A stretch of 64,000 nt of DNA from a virus: positions 1 to 64,000 of the IMG/VR virus record IMGVR_UViG_3300018083_000446; one strand, 5' to 3'. The position numbers and the translations under genes are program-made. The notes below the pieces were generated by a model. That model was not told where the DNA came from. It saw only the letters and a program-made list of their open reading frames with translations, and did no database searches. Shown piece by piece: positions 34,343 through 40,923 of the stretch. Positions within the stretch are counted from its first letter, which is position 1. The number at the start of each line of letters is the position of its first letter.

Positions 34343-34804
34343 GTGACTACCTCAACCACGCCCACCCCCGCGACCGAAGCGGATGAGGCCTCACCCGAGC
34401 GTCTGCCTTATGTGGTGATCCGCATGTCGGAAGCCATGAAGGCTGCTCTCGCTGCCTATTGCACCGAACACGGTGCGGTAGCTACGAAGCTCGCGCGGGA
34501 ACTCCTCGCCGCCCACATTGGGTGGGACCTCACTAAGGACCCGGATGCACCGGGTGGTGCAACGCGGACCAAGTACACCTCTGATGAGGCACGTGAGGAA
34601 GGCAAGCTCCGGAACAAGCTACACAATGGCCTGCTCCGCAAGGGTTTGTACCAGATGCACATGTCCCAACAGAAGAACCGCCCAGAGCTGGGCGCCGTAG
34701 CTATGGCCACGGTCTCAGCCCTATCGGCCACGCCGAAGCCCGGCGTCGAAGCCCTCAAGGCGCTCGACGCCACCCTAACGGCTGCTATGGAGGCAGGAAA
34801 GTAA
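34343..34804 (+). CDS. Probable DNA-binding protein, paralogue of the 40924-41382 gene
   Basis: 153 residues, GTG start with AGGGAGG upstream. Disordered acidic N-terminus (about 1-25), then YVVIRMSEAMKAALAAYC, ARELLAAHIG, and a charged TKYTSDEAREEGKLRNKLHN helix. The layout (a beta strand followed by two helices) suggests a ribbon-helix-helix fold. The lone minus-strand gene at 40924-41382 has the same order of segments (YIVVPMPANMKS, IRDLLAGQRG, RKYATDEEREAAQK). Confidence 0.65.
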   Translation: MTTSTTPTPATEADEASPERLPYVVIRMSEAMKAALAAYCTEHGAVATKLARELLAAHIGWDLTKDPDAPGGATRTKYTSDEAREEGKLRNKLHNGLLRKGLYQMHMSQQKNRPELGAVAMATVSALSATPKPGVEALKALDATLTAAMEAGK

Positions 34805-34880
34805 TCGCACCACACCCCATCGTATCCGCGCTGTCACTGCAGCCCTACGGGGCGCAACAGCTTGTACGGCCACCCGCCAC

Positions 34881-34903
34881 GGGCGGGGCTAACCACCCCG
34901 CCC
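34881..34903 (+). terminator. GC-rich hairpin
   Basis: GGGCGGGG-CTAACCA-CCCCGCCC, 8 perfect pairs with a 7-base loop, in the 148-base gap after the 34343-34804 gene and just before palindrome copy 4. Apart from these two elements the gap shows nothing. Confidence 0.6.
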
Positions 34904-34923
34904 CGCTACCCGTTAGGGTTAGC

Positions 34924-34939
34924 TTTTCCAAATGGAAAA
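34924..34939. repeat. Palindromic element, copy 4
   Basis: TTTTCCAAATGGAAAA, followed by GG, so that GGAAAAGG can act as the ribosome binding site for the ATG at 34953. Confidence 0.9.
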
Positions 34940-34952
34940 GGTCGCACCCCGT

Positions 34953-35267
34953 ATGCAACCCAAACGCCTCAAGCCAGGCCATATCGTCCAGGTCAGCACG
35001 CTCCCCACATGTGACTACTGCCTCATGTCGGGGTATCGACCACCACGTTCCGCTAGGTACGACTTCCGCAGCCGTGATGGCCGTTGGGCTAACGGGTGCG
35101 TGGAGCACTATCGCCTCATGCGTATGGTGCCTCGCCTAGGCGTAGGCGCAGGCCAGATGCTCGTTACCCCCGATGAGACCATCACCGACCCTTCGTCACC
35201 GTCCACCGGGTGTATCCCAGCCCTCACCATCGGTGCCGTACTCCTACACAAGGCCAGCCTCATGTAA
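34953..35267 (+). CDS. Small protein with CxxC motif
   Basis: 104 residues. A CDYC motif near residue 30 and a later Cys-His (GCVEHYRLM) could form one zinc site. Basic N-terminus (QPKRLKPGH). An ATG at 34932 is in frame but lies inside the palindrome; 34953 is preferred because the palindrome then supplies its ribosome binding site. Confidence 0.6.
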   Translation: MQPKRLKPGHIVQVSTLPTCDYCLMSGYRPPRSARYDFRSRDGRWANGCVEHYRLMRMVPRLGVGAGQMLVTPDETITDPSSPSTGCIPALTIGAVLLHKASLM

Positions 35268-35287
35268 CCCCACCCTCACTCGACATT

Positions 35288-35371
35288 GCGCCCTCCCCGG
35301 GCGCACCATACCAGCTCATCACCCGAGTAGGGCGCGCCCACTCGAGGCCCGGGTGGTGGGCTGATATGGTG
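35288..35371 (+). ncRNA. Strongly structured intergenic RNA element
   Basis: The 184-base gap (35268-35451) holds no gene but several hairpins. GCGCCC/GGGCGC (35288-35304) is followed by a 68-base stem-loop (35304-35371) whose 22-base arms pair with one mismatch and two G-U pairs, with an inner CGAGT-a-GGGCG/CGCCC-ACTCG stem. TCGAGG/CCTCGA and CCCAAC/GTTGGG hairpins come after it. Changes that keep pairing as G-U suggest selection for RNA structure. Could be a processed small RNA, RNase III site or attenuator. Confidence 0.5.
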
Positions 35372-35451
35372 CGGTCGAGGTCGATCCTCGATACCCAACG
35401 CCAGCCCAGTAAGGGGTTGGGACCGTACCTACCTCACATAAGGAGGCCTGC

Positions 35452-35715
35452 ATGGCCACGTTCACAAGCGGTGTCGAGGGCACCTTCACCTTCGCTGAGT
35501 TCGAGCACCTCATGCAACAGGTCCGCAACCTCCCCAAGAACTTCGACGAGGAGGCCGTGCGCAAGGAGGCTGGCTACGAACGATACGACTACAACGCCGG
35601 TCGCCTCATCGAAGCGACTCGACGGTTCAAGGGCAAGGTCACCATCTCCGTCGAGGAACTCCCGTTCCAGGGCATCCCGCATAAGGAACCCGACGCACCC
35701 GACCCCGATGCATAA
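35452..35715 (+). CDS. Small hypothetical protein
   Basis: 87 residues with a textbook AAGGAGG ribosome binding site 7 bases upstream. Helical N-terminal half (FAEFEHLMQQVRNLPKNF), then a beta segment (GKVTISVEELPF) and an acidic Pro/Asp tail. No family recognised. Overlaps the next gene by 8 bases. Confidence 0.72.
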   Translation: MATFTSGVEGTFTFAEFEHLMQQVRNLPKNFDEEAVRKEAGYERYDYNAGRLIEATRRFKGKVTISVEELPFQGIPHKEPDAPDPDA

Positions 35716-36025
35716 CCCACCTGCAGACGAGCACATCCGCATCGACGATCCCGCTCGACTCGAGTGTGACTCATCACACGAGATCGTGGGTGGTCCGGAG
35801 ACCCATCACCCCCAGCTGTACTTCACGCATGTACGTTGGGCTAAGGACCCCGACAAGTGCTGGGACTCAGTGATCTGCCAGCACCACCTAGCATGGGGAG
35901 CCATGTTCATGGCCGGTGAGGAGGCCCCCGCCTACTACTCGGACGTGTTCGTGGAATGGCGCATCGAGCTTATCCCCCAGTCCTTGGTCCGACGCCGCCC
36001 CGCCTACGACCCCCCTCTCGCCTAG
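35708..36025 (+). CDS. Small hypothetical protein
   Basis: 105 residues from ATG 35708. Contains His and Cys spaced in two groups (CDSSHE, CWDSVICQHH) that might coordinate a metal, then AYYSDVFVEWRIEL. Coupled to the previous gene by overlap; followed by a strong hairpin. Confidence 0.65.
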   Translation: MHNPPADEHIRIDDPARLECDSSHEIVGGPETHHPQLYFTHVRWAKDPDKCWDSVICQHHLAWGAMFMAGEEAPAYYSDVFVEWRIELIPQSLVRRRPAYDPPLA

Positions 36026-36034
36026 CAGCCCCAC

Positions 36035-36089
36035 CCTGCCCTCGATCCTCGACTCACCCACGCCGCCGAGTCGTACGATCGAGGGCAGG
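36035..36089 (+). terminator. Intergenic stem-loop, 13-bp perfect arms
   Basis: CCTGCCCTCGATC (36035-36047) pairs with GATCGAGGGCAGG (36077-36089), with an inner CGACTC/GAGTCG stem (36050-36055 with 36068-36073). It fills most of the 94-base gap before the 36120 gene; no U-run. Confidence 0.7.
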
Positions 36090-36119
36090 TATGGTGCAAC
36101 TAGCACCAAAGGAGATCTA

Positions 36120-36380
36120 ATGCCTGTCGCAACACAGGACCAGCGCATCGCCATGCTCTATGGCGACATGAGCCCCACGCCTGGCTCTCCCCTCAGCTTG
36201 GGGAAGCCCAACGCTGACTGGTGGGCTTCCGCAGCCGCTGATGGCTACGTCCAGGCCCTGCTAGAGAAATTCGAGGCCACCCATCCGGAGGCCGCTAAGG
36301 ACCTGGCGTTCATTGCCAACGAGGCCAAGTGGTCTCACGGCTGGAAGGCCTTTGGTCGCATGATCCTGGAGGTACTCTAA
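36120..36380 (+). CDS. Small hypothetical protein
   Basis: 86 residues, ATG 36120 behind AAAGGAGATCTA. Mostly helical (YVQALLEKFEATHPEAAKDLAFIANEAKW), Trp-rich. No family recognised. Starts a run of genes with gaps of a few bases or overlaps to 38112. Confidence 0.7.
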   Translation: MPVATQDQRIAMLYGDMSPTPGSPLSLGKPNADWWASAAADGYVQALLEKFEATHPEAAKDLAFIANEAKWSHGWKAFGRMILEVL

Positions 36381-36382
36381 CT

Positions 36383-36682
36383 ATGGCACGTGCCACGAAG
36401 TACGCTGAGTACGACGAGCCCGAGTTCGCACCCGTGCCCGCCCACCCTACCTACCCCTACAGCCCAGCCAGCGAGGGGCGCACTCGTTTGTTCGACATTG
36501 AGCTCAAGACCGTCATTGGCACGGTGTATGCCACCCCCGGTGGCGACATGAGCCCGAAGGCGGTTGCCTTCCTCACCATCTGCGACTACGGTAAGGATGG
36601 TGAGTTCACCTTCCCCAACGAGGACGGTTCCATCCTCCACGTTGGCATCTACACTGAGGAGGTACCGGGTAAGACCCTGTAA
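36383..36682 (+). CDS. Small hypothetical protein
   Basis: 99 residues from ATG 36383, two bases after the previous stop. Tyr/Pro-rich N-terminus, then a beta-rich part (VIGTVYATPGGDMSP, FLTICDYGKDGEFTFPNEDGS). No family recognised. Confidence 0.7.
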   Translation: MARATKYAEYDEPEFAPVPAHPTYPYSPASEGRTRLFDIELKTVIGTVYATPGGDMSPKAVAFLTICDYGKDGEFTFPNEDGSILHVGIYTEEVPGKTL

Positions 36683-36689
36683 CCAGACC

Positions 36690-36896
36690 GTGGACAATGA
36701 CACCATCACCGCCTCGCTCCAGGAGCTTGAGGCCATTGAACGCAACAGCAATGCCGAGCACCGGCCGCTGTTCGATCACCGCGAGGCCGTACGCATAGTA
36801 CATATGCGTATGGCCATCCGCGTTGGCCACGTCTATGATGAAGGCGTCCCCATCCTATACGGAGGACAAGCACAATGGCAGGCCATAGCCCAGTAA
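36690..36896 (+). CDS. Small hypothetical protein
   Basis: 68 residues with GTG 36690 as likely start. Helical, charged (ITASLQELEAIERNSNAEH) with REAVRIVHMRMAIRVGH. Overlaps the next gene by 22 bases. Function unknown. Confidence 0.5.
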   Translation: MDNDTITASLQELEAIERNSNAEHRPLFDHREAVRIVHMRMAIRVGHVYDEGVPILYGGQAQWQAIAQ

Positions 36897-37072
36897 TACG
36901 TTACGCGGAATGCCCATCCTGCCTTCGGCCCTACAGGAAGGGTGACCTCCTAACTCACGCCATCGACTCGGGCCACCTTGAGCTCACGCGCCACCTCAAC
37001 CGGCACCTCGACCCCCAACCGAGCTGCCATTGGTGCGCGATGGAGCCTCTAGAAGAAGAGGACACACCATGA
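36875..37072 (+). CDS. Zinc-finger-like micro-protein
   Basis: 65 residues with CPSC (about 13-16) and CHWC (about 51-54), and His-rich helix between (HLELTRHLNRHL). One or two zinc sites are likely. Acidic C-terminus. ATGA overlap with the next gene. Confidence 0.65.
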   Translation: MAGHSPVIRYAECPSCLRPYRKGDLLTHAIDSGHLELTRHLNRHLDPQPSCHWCAMEPLEEEDTP

Positions 37073-37245
37073 CCTTCCCACCCCAGCCCACTCGCATATG
37101 GGTCCAACCCGGTACCAGCCCTAGAATCAGCGGCCAGCTAGTGCAATACCAATGCACGCTGTGCGGCCAATGGCTTGGGTTCCGTACCTTCCCATCCCGC
37201 TTCAGCCCCAACTGGGTTGGGACCTGCTGCCTGTCCAATGGGTAA
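37069..37245 (+). CDS. Zinc-ribbon-like micro-protein
   Basis: 58 residues, with CTLC (about 29-32) and a CC pair (about 53-54). Fits a one-zinc ribbon. Starts by ATGA overlap and ends overlapping the next gene. Confidence 0.6.
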   Translation: MTFPPQPTRIWVQPGTSPRISGQLVQYQCTLCGQWLGFRTFPSRFSPNWVGTCCLSNG

Positions 37246-37390
37246 AAAGCCCCACACCGGCCCATCGAACTATTGCATGGCTTGCTCCAAACCGTACCAC
37301 CCTGGTAACTGGAAATGGAGCGTATGGCTGTGCAACCCGTGCGTGAAGAAGGGAGTCACCCCCGATGATATCGAGGCGTTACGTAGTTGA
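37238..37390 (+). CDS. Zinc-ribbon micro-protein
   Basis: 50 residues with two CxxC pairs (CMAC about 14, CNPC about 33) and lysines at both ends. Overlaps its neighbours on both sides, so accepted despite its size. Confidence 0.6.
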   Translation: MGKKPHTGPSNYCMACSKPYHPGNWKWSVWLCNPCVKKGVTPDDIEALRS

Positions 37391-37634
37391 GTCGGAAGGC
37401 AACTGGGCCTGCCGCATCCGGGATACCGACCAAGGTATCCACTACGTGGCTCGCATGCTGCCCCCACACATGGCACACGCCGCTGCTTGGGTATGGAACC
37501 ACCAAGAAGCCGGACGCATCCTAGTGTCCGTGGCCTCAAGGTTCCACATCCTGGCTCCAGTCTCTGGCTACGCCGTAGAGGCTGAGCCGTTGTTCTATGG
37601 TGGTGACTACCCACCAGGGATACCACGCCCGTGA
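37365..37634 (+). CDS. Small hypothetical protein
   Basis: 89 residues, ATG 37365. Alternating beta and helix (RRYVVESEGNWACRIRDTDQG, MAHAAAWVWNHQEAG). Overlaps the previous gene by 26 bases and the next by 4 (GTGA). Confidence 0.65.
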   Translation: MISRRYVVESEGNWACRIRDTDQGIHYVARMLPPHMAHAAAWVWNHQEAGRILVSVASRFHILAPVSGYAVEAEPLFYGGDYPPGIPRP

Positions 37635-37981
37635 CTAACCCCAGCCCTTACACCATCACTAACCAGATGGTGACCGACATACTCGTAGCTGCCTTTGAAG
37701 GTGGCATCAACTACTGGTGCACGCGAGTGGACGTAGTCGTGTGGCCTCCCGAGTGTGAGTTCGCATCCGACGTACCCACCCATGGTGGTACCGTCTACCT
37801 CATTGTGGAAGGCGACGAAACGGATCGACGCGCCCTCGACCTCCGCTCTATCAAGCGAGGCATCCGACGGGCCGCTGCCCACTTCAAGCACACACCCTTG
37901 TCCTTCTATGAGAACCATGACGCCTCATCCGCTGACTGTGCAGTGCAGTTCGCCTTGTTCAACGAGCTGGTGTACGGATGA
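37631..37981 (+). CDS. Small hypothetical protein
   Basis: 116 residues from GTG 37631 (GTGA overlap). Contains a hydrophobic beta segment VDVVVWPPECEF and a basic patch (LDLRSIKRGIRRAAAHFK) that could contact nucleic acid. No family recognised. Confidence 0.68.
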   Translation: MTNPSPYTITNQMVTDILVAAFEGGINYWCTRVDVVVWPPECEFASDVPTHGGTVYLIVEGDETDRRALDLRSIKRGIRRAAAHFKHTPLSFYENHDASSADCAVQFALFNELVYG

Positions 37982-38112
37982 ACTACAAGTGCAGATGCGG
38001 GGGCCACATGCAGCCCCATTCAGACAACCCCATCTACTTCCGTCGTAGGTGCGACCGTTGTGGGCGCATCAACAAACAGCACAAACGAAAACCCGCCTCG
38101 AAGAAGGCTTGA
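37978..38112 (+). CDS. Basic zinc-finger micro-protein
   Basis: 44 residues, ATGA overlap with the previous gene. Two cysteine pairs (CRC and CDRC) and a Lys/Arg-rich C-terminus (KQHKRKPASKKA), consistent with a nucleic-acid-binding zinc knuckle. Its last codons contain the -35 box of the next promoter. Confidence 0.6.
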   Translation: MNYKCRCGGHMQPHSDNPIYFRRRCDRCGRINKQHKRKPASKKA

Positions 38113-38137
38113 CACGACCCCCAAAAGGTGGTAGAGT
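38109..38137 (+). promoter_or_regulatory. Promoter of leaderless type
   Basis: TTGACA (38109-38114), 17-base spacer, TAGAGT (38132-38137), then 6 bases to the ATG at 38144. Shares the 10-mer CTTGACACGA with the promoters at 11429 (minus) and 47973. Confidence 0.65.
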
Positions 38138-38143
38138 TACTAC

Positions 38144-38812
38144 ATGGGTAGATACCTGCGCCCATCAGAAGCCCTAACGTACAAGCCTGACCAGTTCCTG
38201 TACAAGCGTGGGCTCAAGCGTCCCCAACTGGTGACCATCTACCTGACTGAGGGAGCGTGGAACCGCCACATGCACGACGCTATCCAGCTGCAGTACGTGA
38301 AAGCAAACGCTGCCAATGCTAAGGGTATCGTGCTATACTTCCAAGCCCTCACCACACCAGGCCAACGCTGGTCGGATGAGCGTCCCACCTACTTGCGTGA
38401 CCTCTCCGCCATGTTGCTTGACCCACAACACGATCCACGCAGGCGTAACACCACCGATGCTGAAGGCTTGGCTACGTACACCTTCAACGCTGGTCTCCCT
38501 ACCGCTCGACTCCCCCTCAACGCTGGCCCTCACCATCCTATATGGTGGGACCCTGAGACTGACTCGCCGGGCGGGCGTATGCGACGTGTGTTCAAGCTAG
38601 ACCAGTTCCCCCTAGAGTACTATGCCCAACTGGCACTCACCCACTCGATAGGTGACCCGTACCATCGTAACTTCCAACTCACTCGTACACTACTGGCCTC
38701 CAATGCGCTCGAGGCCATAGGTCGTAACACCCTACAGCCTGCCATAAAGCTTGGCAACCCGCACCCCATCACGACTCGCTTGCGCCGTCGCCCAAAGGAG
38801 ATAGAATGGTAG
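38144..38812 (+). CDS. Hypothetical protein
   Basis: 222 residues, no recognised domain. Basic at both ends, with FLYKRGLKRPQLVTIYLTEGAWNRHMHD and a central LPLNAGPHHPIWWDPETDSPGG. Its mRNA seems to begin at or very near the ATG. First gene of a transcript of small genes extending to 40750. Confidence 0.65.
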   Translation: MGRYLRPSEALTYKPDQFLYKRGLKRPQLVTIYLTEGAWNRHMHDAIQLQYVKANAANAKGIVLYFQALTTPGQRWSDERPTYLRDLSAMLLDPQHDPRRRNTTDAEGLATYTFNAGLPTARLPLNAGPHHPIWWDPETDSPGGRMRRVFKLDQFPLEYYAQLALTHSIGDPYHRNFQLTRTLLASNALEAIGRNTLQPAIKLGNPHPITTRLRRRPKEIEW

Positions 38813-39120
38813 ACGACTCGTCCCCACCTGGCCCGTTGATCCCGTTCAACCAACCGTCGGCCCCGCCCCCTTCGGGCGACGACCGGCCTAACGGCCCACC
38901 CAGGCCCGTACCATTCCAGCCCAGCCCGGACGCTATCAAGGCCGTGCTAACTGCTTTGGTGATAACCCAAGGTGAGCCATTGATCAACCCCCAGCGTGTA
39001 GTGTTGTCGATCGGACGCTCTACCGTAGAGGTGGGGCGTGGTCGAAGGCTGTTCTTCGAGTACATCGAGGACGAACTCAACCCGTTCGGCCGCCTCGACC
39101 TCATAGTGGTAGACCAATGA
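38806..39120 (+). CDS. Small hypothetical protein
   Basis: 104 residues. Pro-rich, disordered first 45, then a compact alpha/beta part (DAIKAVLTALVITQG, RVVLSIGRSTVEVGRG, LDLIVVDQ). Overlaps both neighbours. Confidence 0.65.
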   Translation: MVDDSSPPGPLIPFNQPSAPPPSGDDRPNGPPRPVPFQPSPDAIKAVLTALVITQGEPLINPQRVVLSIGRSTVEVGRGRRLFFEYIEDELNPFGRLDLIVVDQ

Positions 39121-39230
39121 ACGATCAAACCGGCGATCGCTTGTTTGTGCTGCTCGTTCTCCTGCTCCTCCTGGGTATGGCGCCTTGCGTTCTATACCTC
39201 TGGGTGTTCGTCCTTCGGGCCATCCAATGA
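39117..39230 (+). CDS. Single-span membrane micro-protein
   Basis: 37 residues: a charged start (NDQTGDR), then an almost continuous hydrophobic stretch (LFVLLVLLLLLGMAPCVLYL). ATGA overlaps on both sides. Inserts in the cytoplasmic membrane; role unknown. Confidence 0.6.
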   Translation: MNDQTGDRLFVLLVLLLLLGMAPCVLYLWVFVLRAIQ

Positions 39231-39388
39231 CCCCTGAAGAGCTAGAGCTACTGCTCCAGACCGCACGTCGTGTAACCCTCCTCGAGGAGGCCATGATACG
39301 GCACCTAGAGGTCTCCATCGCCTTTGAACGTGAGGCTCAAGCCTTCTGGAACAACCTAGCAGAAAGGATTCCAACCGTCCGACCATGA
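39227..39388 (+). CDS. Small helical protein
   Basis: 53 residues, one amphipathic helix with heptad-like pattern (EELELLLQTARRVTLLEEAMIR). ATGA overlaps with the membrane protein before it and the gene after it, so it may partner with the former. Confidence 0.6.
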   Translation: MTPEELELLLQTARRVTLLEEAMIRHLEVSIAFEREAQAFWNNLAERIPTVRP

Positions 39389-39636
39389 ACCGCGTAGTAA
39401 CCCGCACTTACAAGTCCGAGCGTGACTTCCAACGTGACGCTAACAAGCTGTGGAAACGAGGCTATACAGTCTCGTCCATCACCACCACGCCTGGCCGTAC
39501 CAAGTTGGGCCAGACCCTTACCAGATACCTGGTTTTTGGTCTGTTTGCTAGGCCTGCGCGACACCATGATACGGTGACTGCAGTATATACATTGCAGCCC
39601 ACCTCCACCCTAGCACCCTCGTTTGCGAGCCGGTAA
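39385..39636 (+). CDS. Small hypothetical protein
   Basis: 83 residues, basic (RTYKSERDFQRDANKLWKRGY). The pattern of a charged helix followed by beta strands (YTVSSITTTPGRTKLG) and a hydrophobic turn (YLVFGLFARPARHHDTVTAVY) resembles small phage and bacterial proteins with a single membrane-associated hairpin. Function unknown. Confidence 0.62.
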   Translation: MNRVVTRTYKSERDFQRDANKLWKRGYTVSSITTTPGRTKLGQTLTRYLVFGLFARPARHHDTVTAVYTLQPTSTLAPSFASR

Positions 39637-39684
39637 ACAACCGCGCTCCGCTGACAGGCCTGTGTGACCCGAAAGGATTTCCAC

Positions 39685-39855
39685 GTGTACGTACCACTCC
39701 AGTACACCGGTAAAGAGTGCACCGATCCACGCGCTCCCCTCTACAAAGCACAACGCGTAGAGTGGATGCAACACCAGTCAGTCACACCCCGTCTACTCGA
39801 ACTCGAAGCCCAAACCCGTGCCATGACTGAGGCTATGCTAGCCTCAGAGGTCTGA
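39685..39855 (+). CDS. Small hypothetical protein
   Basis: 56 residues. GTG 39685 is chosen over GTG 39664 because GAAAGG lies 9 bases upstream. C-terminal amphipathic helix (LLELEAQTRAMTEAMLASEV). Its stop overlaps the presumed CTG start of the muralytic gene. Confidence 0.55.
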   Translation: MYVPLQYTGKECTDPRAPLYKAQRVEWMQHQSVTPRLLELEAQTRAMTEAMLASEV

Positions 39856-40238
39856 TACGTGCACTCGCCATTGGGCTCCTGGCTTTCGCATTCCTATGCC
39901 TAGCTCATGGCGTTGGTCTCGCATCCGGCTCGCCGTCGGTCACCTACACTCCTGAACACACACTCGATGCTATCGAACAGGCTTCACGTGACTCAGGCAT
40001 ACCCTACCGTACGCTCTATCGCATCGTGGAGTGTGAGACCGGTGGTACGTTCGACCCCTATTCAGTCGGCGCTGCAGGAGAACTAGGCGCCGTGCAACTG
40101 CATCCCAAAGGAGCACTACGAGACTTCTACCGTGTCTACGACGACCCATTCAACCCGTATGAGGCCGTATACTTCCTAGCGGAAGCCCTGTCAGGTAACC
40201 GCCCACCCTTGGGAGCGTGGGCATGGAGCTGTAAATGA
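39852..40238 (+). CDS. Secreted lysozyme-like (SLT-type) protein with a non-canonical start
   Basis: 128 codons. After a basic residue the N-terminus is a signal peptide or membrane anchor (ALAIGLLAFAFLCLAHGVGLA). Then comes a transglycosylase-like core: YRIVECETGGTFDPYSVG with the catalytic-type Glu, followed by GAAGELGAVQLHP, matching the E-S...GA.G.MQ..P pattern. No ATG, GTG or TTG exists in frame between an in-frame stop at 39828 and GTG 40026, which would remove the signal and part of the active site. CTG 39852, overlapping the previous stop, is the best candidate start. It would cut peptidoglycan outside the membrane. Confidence 0.6.
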   Translation: MIRALAIGLLAFAFLCLAHGVGLASGSPSVTYTPEHTLDAIEQASRDSGIPYRTLYRIVECETGGTFDPYSVGAAGELGAVQLHPKGALRDFYRVYDDPFNPYEAVYFLAEALSGNRPPLGAWAWSCK

Positions 40239-40348
40239 CACCTGAAGAAACCAAGAAGGCCGCCCGTAAAAAGGGTATGGAAGAAAGAAAGGCCTTGGTC
40301 GCTAAGCTGCTACGCAAGTTCGCTCCGTTGAAACACAAGTACAAGTAG
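40235..40348 (+). CDS. Lys-rich micro-protein
   Basis: 37 residues, 13 of them Lys or Arg, all helical (KKAARKKGMEERKALVAKLLRK). ATGA overlap with the muralytic gene. The 18 bases around its start (GGAGCTGTAAATGACACC) recur at the start of the next gene. Confidence 0.55.
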   Translation: MTPEETKKAARKKGMEERKALVAKLLRKFAPLKHKYK

Positions 40349-40357
40349 GAGCTGTAA

Positions 40358-40750
40358 ATGACACCCGTTGCTTCTCAAACTATCTTCTGGGCCCCGGCTT
40401 CAACGCCGGGGTCCCGTTCGGTTACGAACGAACGTATCGAATGGTTGGTACGCTCCACATACGGTGGGTTCGAGCGCCTCAGCCGTAAGCGTAACCCACA
40501 CCTGAGTTGCTTCGACGCATGGCACGTCCACGACTTTCGACCCGCGCATGATCCTATCTTCAGTTCGTTGCTGCGATGCGCCCACTGCAACGCAGCCTCA
40601 TTTGAGGTTCTGCACCACCACAACTTCACCGGCGCGCACAACAGACCGACGTGCGCGTATCGTGAACTCGTTGAAGTGTACTACAACCCTACGTCTGCAG
40701 CGCTGTTCGCCATCGCTGACTGTGGTGTGATACACCTATGGATGGACTGA
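40358..40750 (+). CDS. Hypothetical protein with CxxC and His cluster
   Basis: 130 residues. CAHC near residue 78, followed by LHHHNFTGAHNRPTC, gives a likely zinc site of HNH-like flavour, but no nuclease signature is complete. Last gene before the convergent hairpin region. Confidence 0.6.
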   Translation: MTPVASQTIFWAPASTPGSRSVTNERIEWLVRSTYGGFERLSRKRNPHLSCFDAWHVHDFRPAHDPIFSSLLRCAHCNAASFEVLHHHNFTGAHNRPTCAYRELVEVYYNPTSAALFAIADCGVIHLWMD

Positions 40751-40755
40751 CTAAA

Positions 40756-40884
40756 ACCCTAGCACTGCGACCTCATTGGGGTCCGTGTGCTAGGGTCCAG
40801 CCAGACTGCATGACCTGCCTTTATAGTGAGGCGACGAGCGGAGGGTTGACTCTTCCCAACCCGTCACCCCACTATAAAGGCAGG
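40756..40884. terminator. Two strong inverted repeats between convergent genes
   Basis: ACCCTAGCAC/GTGCTAGGGT (40756-40765 with 40787-40796) and CCTGCCTTTATAGTG/CACTATAAAGGCAGG (40814-40828 with 40870-40884, 15 perfect pairs), the latter enclosing GGGTTG/CAACCC. They fill the 173-base gap between the plus gene ending at 40750 and the minus gene ending at 40924. Probably a bidirectional terminator; a structured small RNA is also possible. Confidence 0.65.
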
Positions 40885-40923
40885 CCGCTCGCTCCCCTTG
40901 GGCGAGCGACCCGCCGCCCCACC

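Noticed and set aside
34932-34952. ATG inside palindrome copy 4 as start of the 34953 gene
   Set aside because: The palindrome's GGAAAAGG is well placed as ribosome binding site for 34953, and the extra 7 residues derive only from the repeat.
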